Shown: positions 7,744 to 16,698, counted from the stretch's first letter. The stretch: 64,000 nt of DNA from Chryseobacterium viscerum (GCF_025949665.1 NZ_JAPDFT010000003.1:62001-126000); one strand, 5' to 3'. Notes: generated by a model not told the origin, from the letters alone. Numbers and translations are program-made.

Positions 7744-8895
7744 ATGAGATATCATCTAGCGGGAAATATCCCACCAAAAAGACATACGATCTTTAAGTCT
7801 CCGGAAGATAAATTTTACTATGAACAGCTCTTCGGTACAGAAGGCTTCCATGGTATTTCTTCCCTGTTATATCATATCCACCGCCCTACACAGATTAAAT
7901 CTATCGGTGAGCCAAAAGATGTCACGCCAAAAATAGCTGTGGAAAAAAACATCGCTCCAAGAATGTTTAAGGGGATGAATGTGACTCCTGAAGACGATTT
8001 CATGGACAGCCGAAAAATCCTTTTGATGAACAATGATTTGAAAATGGGATTGGCTAAGCCGAGAAAATCAATGGATTACTTCTACAAAAATGCGGAATGT
8101 GATGAGCTTTTATACGTTCATAACGGAACCGGAATATTAAAAACTTTTGTAGGAGATCTTGAATTCATTACCGGAGATTATCTAATTATCCCGAGAGGAA
8201 CCATCTATCAGGTAGAGTTGAAGTCTGATGATACTGTATTTTTTGTGTTGGAAAGCCACTCTCCTATTTATACTCCGAAGAGATACAGAAATGAATTCGG
8301 ACAGCTTTTGGAACATTCTCCATTCTGTGAGAGAGATATGATTGCTCCTACTTATAAAGAACCTGTGGACGAGAAAGGAGAATTCCTTATTAAAGTAAAA
8401 AAAGAAAACCAGATTACAGATTTCATCTACGCTACTCACCCGTTTGATGTAGTAGGCTGGGACGGATATTTTTATCCTTATAAATTCAATATTAAAAACT
8501 TTGAACCCATTACCGGAAGAATTCACCAACCACCGCCGGTTCACCAGAATTTTGAAGGACACAACTTCGTTGTTTGTTCATTCTGTGCAAGAATGTATGA
8601 TTATCATCCACAGGCAATTCCTGCACCTTACAATCACTCCAACATTGATTCTGATGAGGTATTGTTCTATACAGAAGGTGATTTCATGAGCCGTAATCAT
8701 ATTGATCTGATGGACTTTACCCTTCACCCTGGAGGAATTGTACACGGACCTCACCCAGGCGCTATGGAAAGAAGTATCGGAAAAAAATTCACGGAAGAAT
8801 ATGCTGTAATGGTAGACCCTTTCCGTCCTTTAAAAATCACCGAAGAAGCTTTAAAAGTAGAAGATCCTTCTTATAAAACTTCATGGCTGGAATAA
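7744..8895 (+). CDS. hmgA: Homogentisate 1,2-dioxygenase
   Basis: Cytoplasmic non-haem Fe(II) enzyme that opens homogentisate to 4-maleylacetoacetate in tyrosine degradation. The 383 residues match the shorter Bacteroidota form. Recognisable segments are MRYHLAGNIPPKRHT, the cupin-like GDYLIIPRGTIYQVE, and the C-terminal iron-site region HPGGIVHGPHPGAMERS with its His/Glu ligands. It has its own promoter and terminator. The downstream genes hppD and fahA belong to the same pathway, separated by CoA-transferase genes. Confidence 0.95.
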   Translation: MRYHLAGNIPPKRHTIFKSPEDKFYYEQLFGTEGFHGISSLLYHIHRPTQIKSIGEPKDVTPKIAVEKNIAPRMFKGMNVTPEDDFMDSRKILLMNNDLKMGLAKPRKSMDYFYKNAECDELLYVHNGTGILKTFVGDLEFITGDYLIIPRGTIYQVELKSDDTVFFVLESHSPIYTPKRYRNEFGQLLEHSPFCERDMIAPTYKEPVDEKGEFLIKVKKENQITDFIYATHPFDVVGWDGYFYPYKFNIKNFEPITGRIHQPPPVHQNFEGHNFVVCSFCARMYDYHPQAIPAPYNHSNIDSDEVLFYTEGDFMSRNHIDLMDFTLHPGGIVHGPHPGAMERSIGKKFTEEYAVMVDPFRPLKITEEALKVEDPSYKTSWLE

Positions 8896-8934
8896 AACAG
8901 TAAAATTATCAGAAAAGTATTACTGAATACATAC

Positions 8935-8973
8935 AAAAGACGCTTTAAATCCTTTATTTAAAGCGTCTTTTTT
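8935..8973 (+). terminator. Terminator of hmgA
   Basis: AAAAGACGCTTTAAAT pairs with ATTTAAAGCGTCTTTT around a short CCTT loop and is followed by a T-run, 40 bases after the stop. Confidence 0.85.
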
Positions 8974-8975
8974 CG

Positions 8976-8983
8976 TAAATTTG
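8976..8983 (+). promoter_or_regulatory. -7 box upstream of the succinate CoA-transferase gene
   Basis: TAAATTTG lies right after the hmgA terminator and 84 bases before the next ATG, implying a leader of about 75 bases. Confidence 0.5.
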
Positions 8984-9067
8984 TAAGGTATGGTTAACAT
9001 ATTTAACCATCATTATTTTTCATGACGCATCCTAAGTAATGGTGGTTTAAAACAAAATCAATATTAC

Positions 9068-10579
9068 ATGTTAGAAAGAATCAGATTAGAAAGTTTACAC
9101 CAAAAGGTAACCACAGCGGAAAACGCTGTAAAAATCATTAAAGACGGTATGACCATCGGGTCCAGCGGCTTTACAAAAGCAGGTGACAGCAAAGCCATTT
9201 TACCTGCACTTGCAGAAAGAGGAAAAACAGAAGACCTGAAAGTCACTTTGATGACAGGAGCTTCACTGGGGCACGGTACAGACGGAAAGCTTGCAGAGGC
9301 CAATGTTCTAAAGAAAAGAATGCCATTTCAGGTAGATCCTATCTTAAGAAACAAAATCAACAATGGTGAAATTCTCTTCATCGACCAGCATTTAAGTGAA
9401 AGTGCCGAACTTCTTCACACTAAAAATCTTCAGAGCATTGATGTAGCTATTATCGAAGCTGCCTATATTGAAAGAGACGGGAGTATTGTTCCTACAACTT
9501 CTGTAGGTAATTCAGTGACATTTGCAGCTTTGGCTAAAAAAGTGATTATTGAAATCAATACGGAAGTTCCTGAAGAAGTATACGGAATTCATGACATATA
9601 CCAGGCTGAAGACTATCCTTATAGAAATGTGATTCCTATTGTAGCTCCATGGAATAAAATCGGAAGAAAAAGCATTCCGGTAGATCCTGAAAAAATTGAG
9701 GCTATTGTTTTCACCAACCGTAAAGACAGCCCGGCAGATATTGCAGAACCGGACGAGAAAACAACGGCTATCGCCAAACACCTTCTTGCATTCTTTGAAA
9801 ATGAAGTTCTTTTGGGACGACTTACTGACAGATTACTTCCTCTTCAGGCAGGTATTGGTAAAGTAGCCAATGCTGTTCTTACAGGATTCAAAGACAGTAA
9901 TTTTTATGACCTGACGATGTTTTCCGAAGTGCTCCAGGACAGTACATTTGACCTGATAGATTCCGGTAAGCTAAGCTTTGCATCTGCATCCTCCATTACT
10001 GTTTCTCAGGAATGCTATGAAAGAGTCTTAGGAAACCTCTCAAAATATAAAGAAAAGTTCGTTTTACGACCTCAGAATATTTCCAATACTCCGGGACTGA
10101 TCAGAAGATTGGGTGTAATAGCCATCAACACAGCTATTGAGTTCGATATCTATGGAAATGTAAACTCAACTCATATCGGAGGAACAAAAATCATGAACGG
10201 AATCGGAGGTTCCGGAGACTTCGCAAGAAATGCTTATTTAAGTATTTTCGTTACTCAGGCAGCTTCAAAAGGCAACAATATTTCCCATGTTCTTCCAATG
10301 GTTTCTCATACCGATCATACAGAACATGATGTAGACATTCTGGTAACCGATGTCGGATTGGCTGACTTAAGAGGATTGGCACCAAGAGAAAGAGCACAAA
10401 AAATAATTGATAATTGTGTTCATCCGGATTATAAGGAAGAATTACAATCATACTTTGACAGAGCTTGCGAAAAAGGAGGTCATACCCCTCATTTACTGCA
10501 TGAAGCATTCAGCTGGCACCTAAGATTCTCCGAAACAGGAAGCATGAAACAGAAAACAGCTGTTGAAACCTCCAATTAA
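9068..10579 (+). CDS. Acetyl-CoA hydrolase/succinate CoA-transferase family protein
   Basis: Family I CoA-transferase of 503 residues, the length of Cat1/AarC-type succinate:acetate CoA-transferases. The N-terminal domain contains GMTIGSSGFTKAGDSK. The catalytic glutamate is expected in MFSEVLQDS, and the C-terminal GGSGDFARNAYLS is the conserved CoA-binding segment. It would exchange CoA between succinyl-CoA or acetyl-CoA and an acid. The position between hmgA and hppD suggests a link with acetoacetate and succinyl-CoA metabolism during tyrosine use. Substrate assignment from family resemblance is moderate. Confidence 0.88.
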   Translation: MLERIRLESLHQKVTTAENAVKIIKDGMTIGSSGFTKAGDSKAILPALAERGKTEDLKVTLMTGASLGHGTDGKLAEANVLKKRMPFQVDPILRNKINNGEILFIDQHLSESAELLHTKNLQSIDVAIIEAAYIERDGSIVPTTSVGNSVTFAALAKKVIIEINTEVPEEVYGIHDIYQAEDYPYRNVIPIVAPWNKIGRKSIPVDPEKIEAIVFTNRKDSPADIAEPDEKTTAIAKHLLAFFENEVLLGRLTDRLLPLQAGIGKVANAVLTGFKDSNFYDLTMFSEVLQDSTFDLIDSGKLSFASASSITVSQECYERVLGNLSKYKEKFVLRPQNISNTPGLIRRLGVIAINTAIEFDIYGNVNSTHIGGTKIMNGIGGSGDFARNAYLSIFVTQAASKGNNISHVLPMVSHTDHTEHDVDILVTDVGLADLRGLAPRERAQKIIDNCVHPDYKEELQSYFDRACEKGGHTPHLLHEAFSWHLRFSETGSMKQKTAVETSN

Positions 10580-10604
10580 GATTTTCGATAAAATAATAAA
10601 TGAT

Positions 10605-10642
10605 ATAAAAGGACTGAATGCGAATGTATTTGGTCCTTTATC
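10605..10642 (+). terminator. Weak terminator after the succinate CoA-transferase gene
   Basis: AAAGGAC and GTCCTTT form a stem around a loop of about 18 bases, followed by a short T-rich stretch. The loop is large, so support is modest. Confidence 0.4.
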
Positions 10643-10727
10643 TTTTAAACTGTCTCTAGCTTATTTATATGATAAAAGTCTTTACAATATCCTCAAAATA
10701 TTTATATGGATATAAAATTATAAAGAT

Positions 10728-10735
10728 TATCTTTG
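10728..10735 (+). promoter_or_regulatory. -7 box upstream of the second CoA-transferase gene
   Basis: TATCTTTG fits TAnnTTTG, 61 bases before the ATG at 10797. No convincing -33 element was found. Confidence 0.4.
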
Positions 10736-10796
10736 AAAGAATAGAAGCATTTTATGCAATAAAAATACTCTTAACACCCTTCAAAAAAGACAAAAT

Positions 10797-12071
10797 ATGA
10801 ATAACTACATCAGTGCAGAAGAAGCAATATATACGATAAAAAGTGGAAACCGAGTATTTTTCCATGGCAGTGCATGTACCCCGAATTATCTGATTGACGA
10901 ACTAGCAAGACAGTCTGCCCGATTGCAAAATGTAGAAATGGTTTCCATCACCCAGCAGGGCAATGTGGAAATTGCAAAACCGGAATACAAAGACAGCTTT
11001 TTCATCAACTCTTTATTTGTTTCCACTCCTGTTCGTGATGCTGTGAATTCTGACCGCGGAGACTTTGTTCCCGTTTTCTTAAGTGAGATTCCTATTTTAT
11101 TCAGAAAGAACATCCTTCCTTTAGATGTAGCTATTGTCACCGTTTCTCCGCCAGACAGACATGGTTTTTGTACTTTGGGAACTTCTGTAGATATTGCAAG
11201 AGCAGCTGTAGACACGGCGAAAATCATCGTTGCCATCGTCAATCCCAGAATGCCAAGAACCCATGGAGACGGAATGATCCACATCAGCAGAATCCATAAA
11301 CTGGTCTGGCACGAAGAAGAGCTTCCTACCGTAGATTATGGGTCAAAAGTAGGTCCTGAAGAAATGCTTGTAGGAAAAAATGTGGCTGAGCTTATTGAAG
11401 ACAGATCTACCCTTCAGATGGGTATCGGAACTATTCCTGATGCTGTTTTAAAATGCCTTACCAACCATAAAGATCTGGGAATTCATACAGAAATGCTGAG
11501 CGATGGTGTTATTGACCTGATTCAGGATGATGTAATCAACAATAAATACAAAGGGTATAATGATAATAAAACCATTACAAGTTTCTGTTTCGGAACCAGA
11601 AAACTCTATGATTATGTGGATGACAATACCGTATTTGCTTTCAGAGATGTAAGTGAAGTAAACTTCCCGATCAACATCATGAGAAACAAAAAAATGGTAG
11701 CCATCAATTCTGCCATTGAAATAGATCTGACGGGACAGGTATGTGCAGATTCTATCGGAACAATGCAATACAGCGGAATTGGGGGACAGATGGATTTTAT
11801 GCGTGGTGCTGCATTAAGTGATGACGGAAAACCTATCATAGCCATTACTGCAAGAACGAAAAAAGGGATTTCCAGAATTGTTCCTTTTCTTAAACAAGGT
11901 GCGGGCGTAGTCACTACAAGAGGCCATATTCACTATGTAGTTACTGAATATGGAACTGCTTATTTGTATGGGAAAAACCTTCGTCAGAGAGCACAGGAAC
12001 TCATTAGCATTGCCCATCCGGACGATAGGGAAATGTTGGAAAGAGCTGCTTTTGAAAGGTTTAAACACTGA
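10797..12071 (+). CDS. 4-hydroxybutyrate/acetyl-CoA CoA-transferase family protein
   Basis: A second family I CoA-transferase, 424 residues, the size of the 4-hydroxybutyrate/butyrate acetyl-CoA transferases. The glutamate that forms the acyl-thioester intermediate should be the one in IHTEMLSDGV. GIGGQMDFMRGA and GVVTTRGHIHYVVTEYGTA are the conserved C-terminal segments. It is not a copy of the gene at 9068: the length and the N-terminal domain differ. An own promoter box is present. A role in acyl-CoA recycling beside the tyrosine pathway is inferred. Confidence 0.88.
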   Translation: MNNYISAEEAIYTIKSGNRVFFHGSACTPNYLIDELARQSARLQNVEMVSITQQGNVEIAKPEYKDSFFINSLFVSTPVRDAVNSDRGDFVPVFLSEIPILFRKNILPLDVAIVTVSPPDRHGFCTLGTSVDIARAAVDTAKIIVAIVNPRMPRTHGDGMIHISRIHKLVWHEEELPTVDYGSKVGPEEMLVGKNVAELIEDRSTLQMGIGTIPDAVLKCLTNHKDLGIHTEMLSDGVIDLIQDDVINNKYKGYNDNKTITSFCFGTRKLYDYVDDNTVFAFRDVSEVNFPINIMRNKKMVAINSAIEIDLTGQVCADSIGTMQYSGIGGQMDFMRGAALSDDGKPIIAITARTKKGISRIVPFLKQGAGVVTTRGHIHYVVTEYGTAYLYGKNLRQRAQELISIAHPDDREMLERAAFERFKH

Positions 12072-12176
12072 TAATCAAATCATAAAAATTTCAAAACTGT
12101 GTTTTTACTTGAAACCTTAAAACAAATTTTGAAATCATCACTATAAAATGATAAAAATACATTAATATTTTGGCAG

Positions 12177-12184
12177 TATATTTG
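12177..12184 (+). promoter_or_regulatory. -7 box upstream of the unknown gene at 12211
   Basis: TATATTTG matches the consensus. The expected transcription start near 12191 leaves a leader of 13-20 bases before the ATG at 12204 or the TTG at 12211. Confidence 0.5.
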
Positions 12185-12210
12185 ATAAAACTCATTCAAA
12201 AACATGGAAA

Positions 12211-13002
12211 TTGAAAACTATATATAATTCGATACGAGAAGAAGTGGTAAAACATTCCAAAGTAAGGAATTCTGTTTTGGGGAATGTGAGTGAATGGAAG
12301 AGAAGCCATTATATTATTCTTTCCGAAATTATTAAAGATGAACTTTCTGGAGCTGAGGAACTGAAGGGAGGAAAAAAATTTGAAATTGGAAATACCATTT
12401 CACATGTTACCCTGCAGCGTTTTTTTGAAAATGATTATCAGGATAAAACCCATAGTGATCTCAGGTTTCTGAAAACACTTGATAAAATCTGTATTTTCTT
12501 AGGATACAAAGATCTTAACGACTATATACTTGCTGTAAGATATAAAAAACAAGATGATAAAGATATTGATAATCAATCATATCTTACGCAGATGGTTTAC
12601 GATTACTGTGCAACAGCTTTTGAGTTTTATAAACTGTTTCCCACTCACAATACTGAACTTTTAAAAGATCTTGTATTTGATGATTCTCCTTTCCTGGAAA
12701 GAGCATCACAATTCAGCAAAGAGCTGTGCGACAAAGATTTTCATCTGGTTACTAAAAACAACCGATCCAATTATGAAGTTTTTGATATTCATATCGTTAC
12801 AGATGAACCTGACAAGAAAATACTGGAATCTCAGGAATTCTGGAATCTTCTGTTCAAAGTAGGAGAAACCGGAGAGGAACATTTTGTCAATCAGCTGAGT
12901 ACTCAGATTTATTTTATCAGAAAAATAAATAATACCTGGAAGATATGGGATAATTATAATCCAGATGCCGGAATGTTAAACAGAAAGATCGAAACAATAT
13001 AA
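12211..13002 (+). CDS. Possible regulator of unknown function (non-ATG start)
   Basis: Protein of 263 residues, not recognised. Residues about 60-110 (ISHVTLQRFFEND to CIFLGYKDLNDYI) resemble the short helical N-terminal DNA-binding-like domain of many Bacteroidota proteins. The rest is acidic and mixed alpha/beta with no membrane segment. No in-frame ATG precedes residue 120 or so, and the frame is closed upstream at 12163, so TTG at 12211 is the only reasonable start. An ATG at 12204 is in another frame and opens a seven-codon ORF overlapping this start. A small sequencing error or real frameshift near 12206 is possible. It lies between CoA-transferase and hppD genes. Confidence 0.6.
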   Translation: MKTIYNSIREEVVKHSKVRNSVLGNVSEWKRSHYIILSEIIKDELSGAEELKGGKKFEIGNTISHVTLQRFFENDYQDKTHSDLRFLKTLDKICIFLGYKDLNDYILAVRYKKQDDKDIDNQSYLTQMVYDYCATAFEFYKLFPTHNTELLKDLVFDDSPFLERASQFSKELCDKDFHLVTKNNRSNYEVFDIHIVTDEPDKKILESQEFWNLLFKVGETGEEHFVNQLSTQIYFIRKINNTWKIWDNYNPDAGMLNRKIETI

Positions 13003-13005
13003 AAA

Positions 13006-13034
13006 GAAAGCCGCAGAGAATCTCTACGGCTTTC
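13006..13034 (+). terminator. Hairpin terminator after the 12211 gene
   Basis: GAAAGCCG and CGGCTTTC form a stem that continues inward as AGAGA/TCTCT, just after the stop. The following T-content is modest. Confidence 0.6.
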
Positions 13035-13236
13035 ATGTTTCGAAATATTTTTTTCACTTGTCTTTTGTATTACAAATGTAAGTAGCCGATTTCAAACGTA
13101 AGAAACTTAAATATACTTAAGTAAACTCTTCTTCAACTTTATGTTAAATATATTCAATGAATCCAAGGGAATATTTTCGCAATGTCTAAGTTTTTTGTAA
13201 TTTGCATACCAATAAAATAAAAGTAAAAGAGAAAAT

Positions 13237-14367
13237 ATGTCAACACTTACATTTGCCGAGAAAATAGCTCAAGCAGAAAATTTCTTACCAATTAATGGTA
13301 CAGATTACATTGAGTTTTATGTAGGAAATGCAAAACAGGCTGCCCATTATTACAAAACCGCTTTCGGTTTTCAGTCTGTAGCTTATGCGGGTCCTGAAAC
13401 AGGAGTAAGAGACCGTGCATCTTATGTGCTTCAACAAGGAAAAATCAGATTGGTATTGACTACCGGACTTAAATCTGACTCTCTTATCAGCGAACACGTA
13501 AAAAAACATGGTGACGGAGTAAAAATTTTGGCACTTTGGGTAGATGACGCTTATGCAGCTTTCGAAGAAACAACTAAAAGAGGCGGTAAGCCATATTTAG
13601 AGCCTGTAACTTTAACTGATGAGCATGGTGAGGTAAGAATGTCCGGTATCTACACTTATGGAGAAACCGTTCACATGTTTGTAGAAAGAAAAAATTACAA
13701 AGGAGCTTTCATGCCTGGATATGAAAAGTGGGAAAGCAACTATAAGCCTGAAGAAGCAGGTTTATTATATGTAGACCACTGCGTAGGAAATGTTGACTGG
13801 AACAGAATGATCCCGACTGTAGAATGGTATGAAAAAGTAATGGGATTTGTAAACATCCTTTCTTTTGATGACAAGCAGATCAATACAGAATATTCCGCAT
13901 TGATGTCTAAAGTAATGTCTAACGGAAACGGATTTGCAAAATTCCCTATCAACGAACCTGCTGAAGGTAAAAAGAAATCTCAGGTAGAAGAATATCTTGA
14001 TTTCTATGAAGGAGAAGGCGTACAGCACATTGCTGTTGCTACGAAAGACATCATCCATACCGTAACTGAATTGAAAAAACGTGGTGTAGAGTTTCTTTCT
14101 GCTCCACCAGAAGCTTATTACGACATGGTTCCTGAAAGAGTAGGTCATATTGATGAAGATCTTAAAAAACTTCAGGATTTAGGTATACTTATTGATCATG
14201 ATGAAGAAGGATACTTATTACAGATCTTTACCAAGCCTGTAGAAGACCGTCCTACTCTATTCTTCGAAATTATTGAAAGACACGGTGCTCAAAGTTTTGG
14301 TGCCGGAAATTTCAAGGCTTTATTCGAAGCATTAGAAAGAGAGCAGGAAAGAAGAGGTAATCTTTAA
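13237..14367 (+). CDS. hppD: 4-hydroxyphenylpyruvate dioxygenase
   Basis: Fe(II) dioxygenase converting 4-hydroxyphenylpyruvate to homogentisate, the step before HmgA. The 376 residues form two VOC/glyoxalase-like halves. The iron ligands are His181 (YVDHCVGN), His264 (VQHIAVAT) and Glu344 (LFFEIIERHG), in the expected 2-His-1-Glu pattern with family spacing. The C-terminal GAGNFKALFEALEREQE helix gates the active site in known enzymes. A terminator follows directly. It is the first gene of the hppD-fahA part of the cluster. Confidence 0.96.
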   Translation: MSTLTFAEKIAQAENFLPINGTDYIEFYVGNAKQAAHYYKTAFGFQSVAYAGPETGVRDRASYVLQQGKIRLVLTTGLKSDSLISEHVKKHGDGVKILALWVDDAYAAFEETTKRGGKPYLEPVTLTDEHGEVRMSGIYTYGETVHMFVERKNYKGAFMPGYEKWESNYKPEEAGLLYVDHCVGNVDWNRMIPTVEWYEKVMGFVNILSFDDKQINTEYSALMSKVMSNGNGFAKFPINEPAEGKKKSQVEEYLDFYEGEGVQHIAVATKDIIHTVTELKKRGVEFLSAPPEAYYDMVPERVGHIDEDLKKLQDLGILIDHDEEGYLLQIFTKPVEDRPTLFFEIIERHGAQSFGAGNFKALFEALEREQERRGNL

Positions 14368-14386
14368 TTTTACATTAAAAATATAG

Positions 14387-14423
14387 GTTTTGTCAGAATA
14401 CAATATTCTGGCAAAACTTTTTT
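14387..14423 (+). terminator. Terminator of hppD
   Basis: GTTTTG and CAAAAC plus CAGAATA and TATTCTG pair around a tiny loop and end in TTTTTT. This rules out an ORF start at 14390 for the next gene. Confidence 0.85.
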
Positions 14424-14437
14424 ATAAAACACAGTAT

Positions 14438-14899
14438 ATGAGAAAACTTTTAATTGGGATTTCCCTTTTAGGAACTCTGGGGCTTAAAGCTCAATATGGT
14501 TCATTGAATGAAATCCTTAACCGACTTGAACAAAGAAAAGGCATTAATCAGCATCTTGAAAATGTAAATATTGACAACAAAAAATTTATTTTCATCAAAG
14601 ATGAAGCTGATCATACGGAACGGGACTTTATTATTATCAAAGGGAACAACGCCACTTACGTAGAAGTTTTCGATGATAAAGCTACAGGAGAAAGCAGCTC
14701 TAATGTTTTCACCGGTGATATCGTCAGGAAAAAAAATATTATTTCTTTAAGAGCAGATATGCTTGAAAATAAAAAAATCCCAATGCCTGTTACGAAAACG
14801 TTATTGTTGACCCAGCAGGATAATATTCTCTATCTTATTGATGTCAATACCAGAGACAGATGGATAGATGAAGCATCTTACTCAAAAAAGGCAAAATAA
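14438..14899 (+). CDS. Small exported protein of unknown function
   Basis: 153 residues starting at MRKLLIGIS. Earlier in-frame codons lie in the hppD terminator. A signal peptide ending near GLKAQ indicates export. The rest is polar, with several beta-like stretches (FIFIKDEAD, TLLLTQQDNILYLIDV), and has no cysteines or recognised motif. It sits between hppD and fahA, 52 bases before fahA, so it may be co-transcribed with fahA, but nothing in it points to aromatic catabolism. Confidence 0.7.
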   Translation: MRKLLIGISLLGTLGLKAQYGSLNEILNRLEQRKGINQHLENVNIDNKKFIFIKDEADHTERDFIIIKGNNATYVEVFDDKATGESSSNVFTGDIVRKKNIISLRADMLENKKIPMPVTKTLLLTQQDNILYLIDVNTRDRWIDEASYSKKAK

Positions 14900-14951
14900 A
14901 TATTCTGAGGAAACACTCAGCAATATTTTAATCTAACTAAAATCTAAACTT

Positions 14952-16199
14952 ATGAAATCATTTGTAGACTATTCCTCAAACTCGGATTTTTCTATACACA
15001 ATATTCCTTTCGGAGTCGCAGTTTTTAACAAAGAATATATCGGATGCTGCACAAGAATCGGTGATCAGGTAGTGGATCTTGCTACCTTATACGATCTTGG
15101 TTATTTTGAAGATATTGAAGGATTGGACGACAATGTTTTTGAAGCTTATACCATCAACGAATTTATCGAGCTGGGTAAACCTGTTACCAATGCTGTTCGT
15201 ACTAAAATTCAGACATTATTACAGGAAGGATCAACATTATCAAAAGATCAGAAAACCATCGAAGAAGCCTTCTACGACCTGGATAAAGTAAAAATGATGA
15301 TGCCTGTTCACATCCCGAACTACACAGATTTCTACAGCAGTATCGAACATGCTACCAACGTAGGAAAAATGTTCCGTGATCCTGCAAATGCTTTATTACC
15401 CAACTGGAAACATTTACCGGTAGGTTACCACGGAAGAGCATCTTCAATTGTTGTATCCGGAACAGAAATCAACCGCCCGAAAGGTCAGATGAAACCTGCA
15501 GAAGCAGACAAGCCTGTTTTCGGGCCATGTAAACAACTGGATTTTGAATTGGAAATGGCCTTCATTATCAATAAAAATACGGAGATGGGAGAAAGTATTT
15601 CTACAAAAGATGCAGAAGATGCCATCTTCGGAATGGTAGTTTTCAATGACTGGTCTGCAAGAGATATCCAATCCTGGGAGTATGTTCCGCTAGGGCCATT
15701 CCTTGCGAAAAACTTTGGTTCTTCTATTTCTCCATGGGTTGTTACACTTGAAGCTTTAGAGCCATTCAGAACAGCATCTCCAGTGCAGGATCCGGAAGTC
15801 TTAGATTATTTAAAATTTGAAGGTGATCAAAACTACGATATCAACCTTGAAGTCTATATCCAGCCTGAAAACGGAGACCAGAACCTGATTTCCGAAAGCA
15901 ACTATAAACACATGTACTGGAATATGACTCAGCAGCTTGCGCACCACACGGTAAACGGATGTAATGTGGAAGTGGGAGATTTATATGCCAGCGGAACCAT
16001 TTCCGGAAGCGATCCAAAATCTTTCGGTTCTATGCTTGAATTGACATGGAGAGGACAAAATCCTTTATCATTAAGCAACGGTGAAGAAAGAAAATTCATT
16101 GAAGATAATGATACGGTGACCATGAAGGCATGGGCTGAAAAAGATGGTGTAAGAGTAGGTTTCGGGGAAGTTTCCGGTAAAATTATTCCAACACTTTAA
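14952..16199 (+). CDS. fahA: Fumarylacetoacetase
   Basis: Final enzyme of tyrosine degradation; it cleaves 4-fumarylacetoacetate to fumarate and acetoacetate. The length of 415 residues is typical. The N-terminal SH3-like part begins NIPFGVAVFNKEYIGCCTRI. The FAH catalytic domain shows DFYSSIEHATNVGKMFRD, the GYHGRASSIVVSGT segment, the metal-site region DFELEMAFIIN and VFNDWSARDIQSWEYVPLGP. The C-terminal GTISGSDPKSFGSMLELTW is also diagnostic. No maleylacetoacetate isomerase was found nearby. A GxxExxY gene bracketed by inverted repeats follows immediately. Confidence 0.96.
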   Translation: MKSFVDYSSNSDFSIHNIPFGVAVFNKEYIGCCTRIGDQVVDLATLYDLGYFEDIEGLDDNVFEAYTINEFIELGKPVTNAVRTKIQTLLQEGSTLSKDQKTIEEAFYDLDKVKMMMPVHIPNYTDFYSSIEHATNVGKMFRDPANALLPNWKHLPVGYHGRASSIVVSGTEINRPKGQMKPAEADKPVFGPCKQLDFELEMAFIINKNTEMGESISTKDAEDAIFGMVVFNDWSARDIQSWEYVPLGPFLAKNFGSSISPWVVTLEALEPFRTASPVQDPEVLDYLKFEGDQNYDINLEVYIQPENGDQNLISESNYKHMYWNMTQQLAHHTVNGCNVEVGDLYASGTISGSDPKSFGSMLELTWRGQNPLSLSNGEERKFIEDNDTVTMKAWAEKDGVRVGFGEVSGKIIPTL

Positions 16200-16204
16200 T
16201 TTTT

Positions 16205-16224
16205 TACCACAAAAGTCACAAAAG
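16205..16224 (+). repeat. Left inverted repeat of the GxxExxY cassette
   Basis: TACCACAAAAGTCACAAAAG, built of two CACAAAAG half-units. It matches the reverse complement of 16670-16690 except for one substitution and one extra base. Confidence 0.75.
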
Positions 16225-16229
16225 GATTT

Positions 16230-16637
16230 ATGATTACACAGTCCTATTTAACAGATCTAACATATAAGATAAATGGTGCTTGTATAGAAGTTCACAAAGT
16301 TCTGGGGCCTGGTTTATTGGAAAGTGTCTATCATAAATGCCTGGAAGAAGAACTTAGATTGAGAAATATTAATTTTAAGTCTGAGCTAAAAGTTCCAGTA
16401 TATTATAAAGGAAAAGAAATTAATTGTGATTTCTTTTGTGACTTTTTAATTGAAAACTTAATTGTGGTAGAATTAAAATCAGTGTCAAAATTAACAGAGA
16501 TTCATAGAGCTCAACTTCTAAATTATATTAACTTAATGAAGAAACCAAAAGGCATTTTGGTAAATTTTAATGTGAAAAATTTATATCATGAAGGACAGGA
16601 AACCTTCGTAAACCAATATTATGATATGCTTTTTTGA
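16230..16637 (+). CDS. GxxExxY protein (PD-(D/E)XK nuclease-like fold)
   Basis: 135 residues. The name motif is Gly28-x-x-Glu31-x-x-Tyr34 within LGPGLLESVY. Asp71 and the Glu81-Leu-Lys83 pair follow, an arrangement like a PD-(D/E)XK nuclease active site. There is no signal peptide or membrane segment. Function is not established for the family; a nuclease linked to repeat or element maintenance is a reasonable guess. Base composition is visibly more AT-rich than the flanking fahA and flavin reductase genes. The inverted repeats begin 5 bases before the start and end 53 bases after the stop. Confidence 0.9.
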   Translation: MITQSYLTDLTYKINGACIEVHKVLGPGLLESVYHKCLEEELRLRNINFKSELKVPVYYKGKEINCDFFCDFLIENLIVVELKSVSKLTEIHRAQLLNYINLMKKPKGILVNFNVKNLYHEGQETFVNQYYDMLF

Positions 16638-16669
16638 ACTTTAAAAATTAAAGATGTTTTAGCTTAAAA

Positions 16670-16690
16670 CTTTTGTGCCTTTTGTGGTTA
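16670..16690 (-). repeat. Right inverted repeat of the GxxExxY cassette
   Basis: The reverse complement reads TAACCACAAAAGGCACAAAAG. It also forms the immediate leader of the flavin reductase gene, whose ATG is 9 bases downstream. Confidence 0.75.
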
Positions 16691-16698
16691 AATAAAAT

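Larger units (their letters stand above)
16205..16690. mobile_element. Candidate GxxExxY cassette bounded by inverted repeats
   Basis: A single small gene fills the space between two closely matching inverted repeats (16205-16224 and 16670-16690). The cassette sits exactly between the fahA stop and the flavin reductase start. Arms of comparable design bracket non-coding elements elsewhere in the window. No transposase is present, and a target-site duplication could not be settled. Mobility is a hypothesis. Confidence 0.45.

Noticed and set aside
8182-8562. Antisense ORF of 126 codons within hmgA
   Set aside because: It is the mirror of a strongly conserved gene, with no promoter and no recognisable domain.
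14390-14437. Upstream start for the small exported protein
   Set aside because: The bases form the hppD terminator; the signal peptide begins at 14438.
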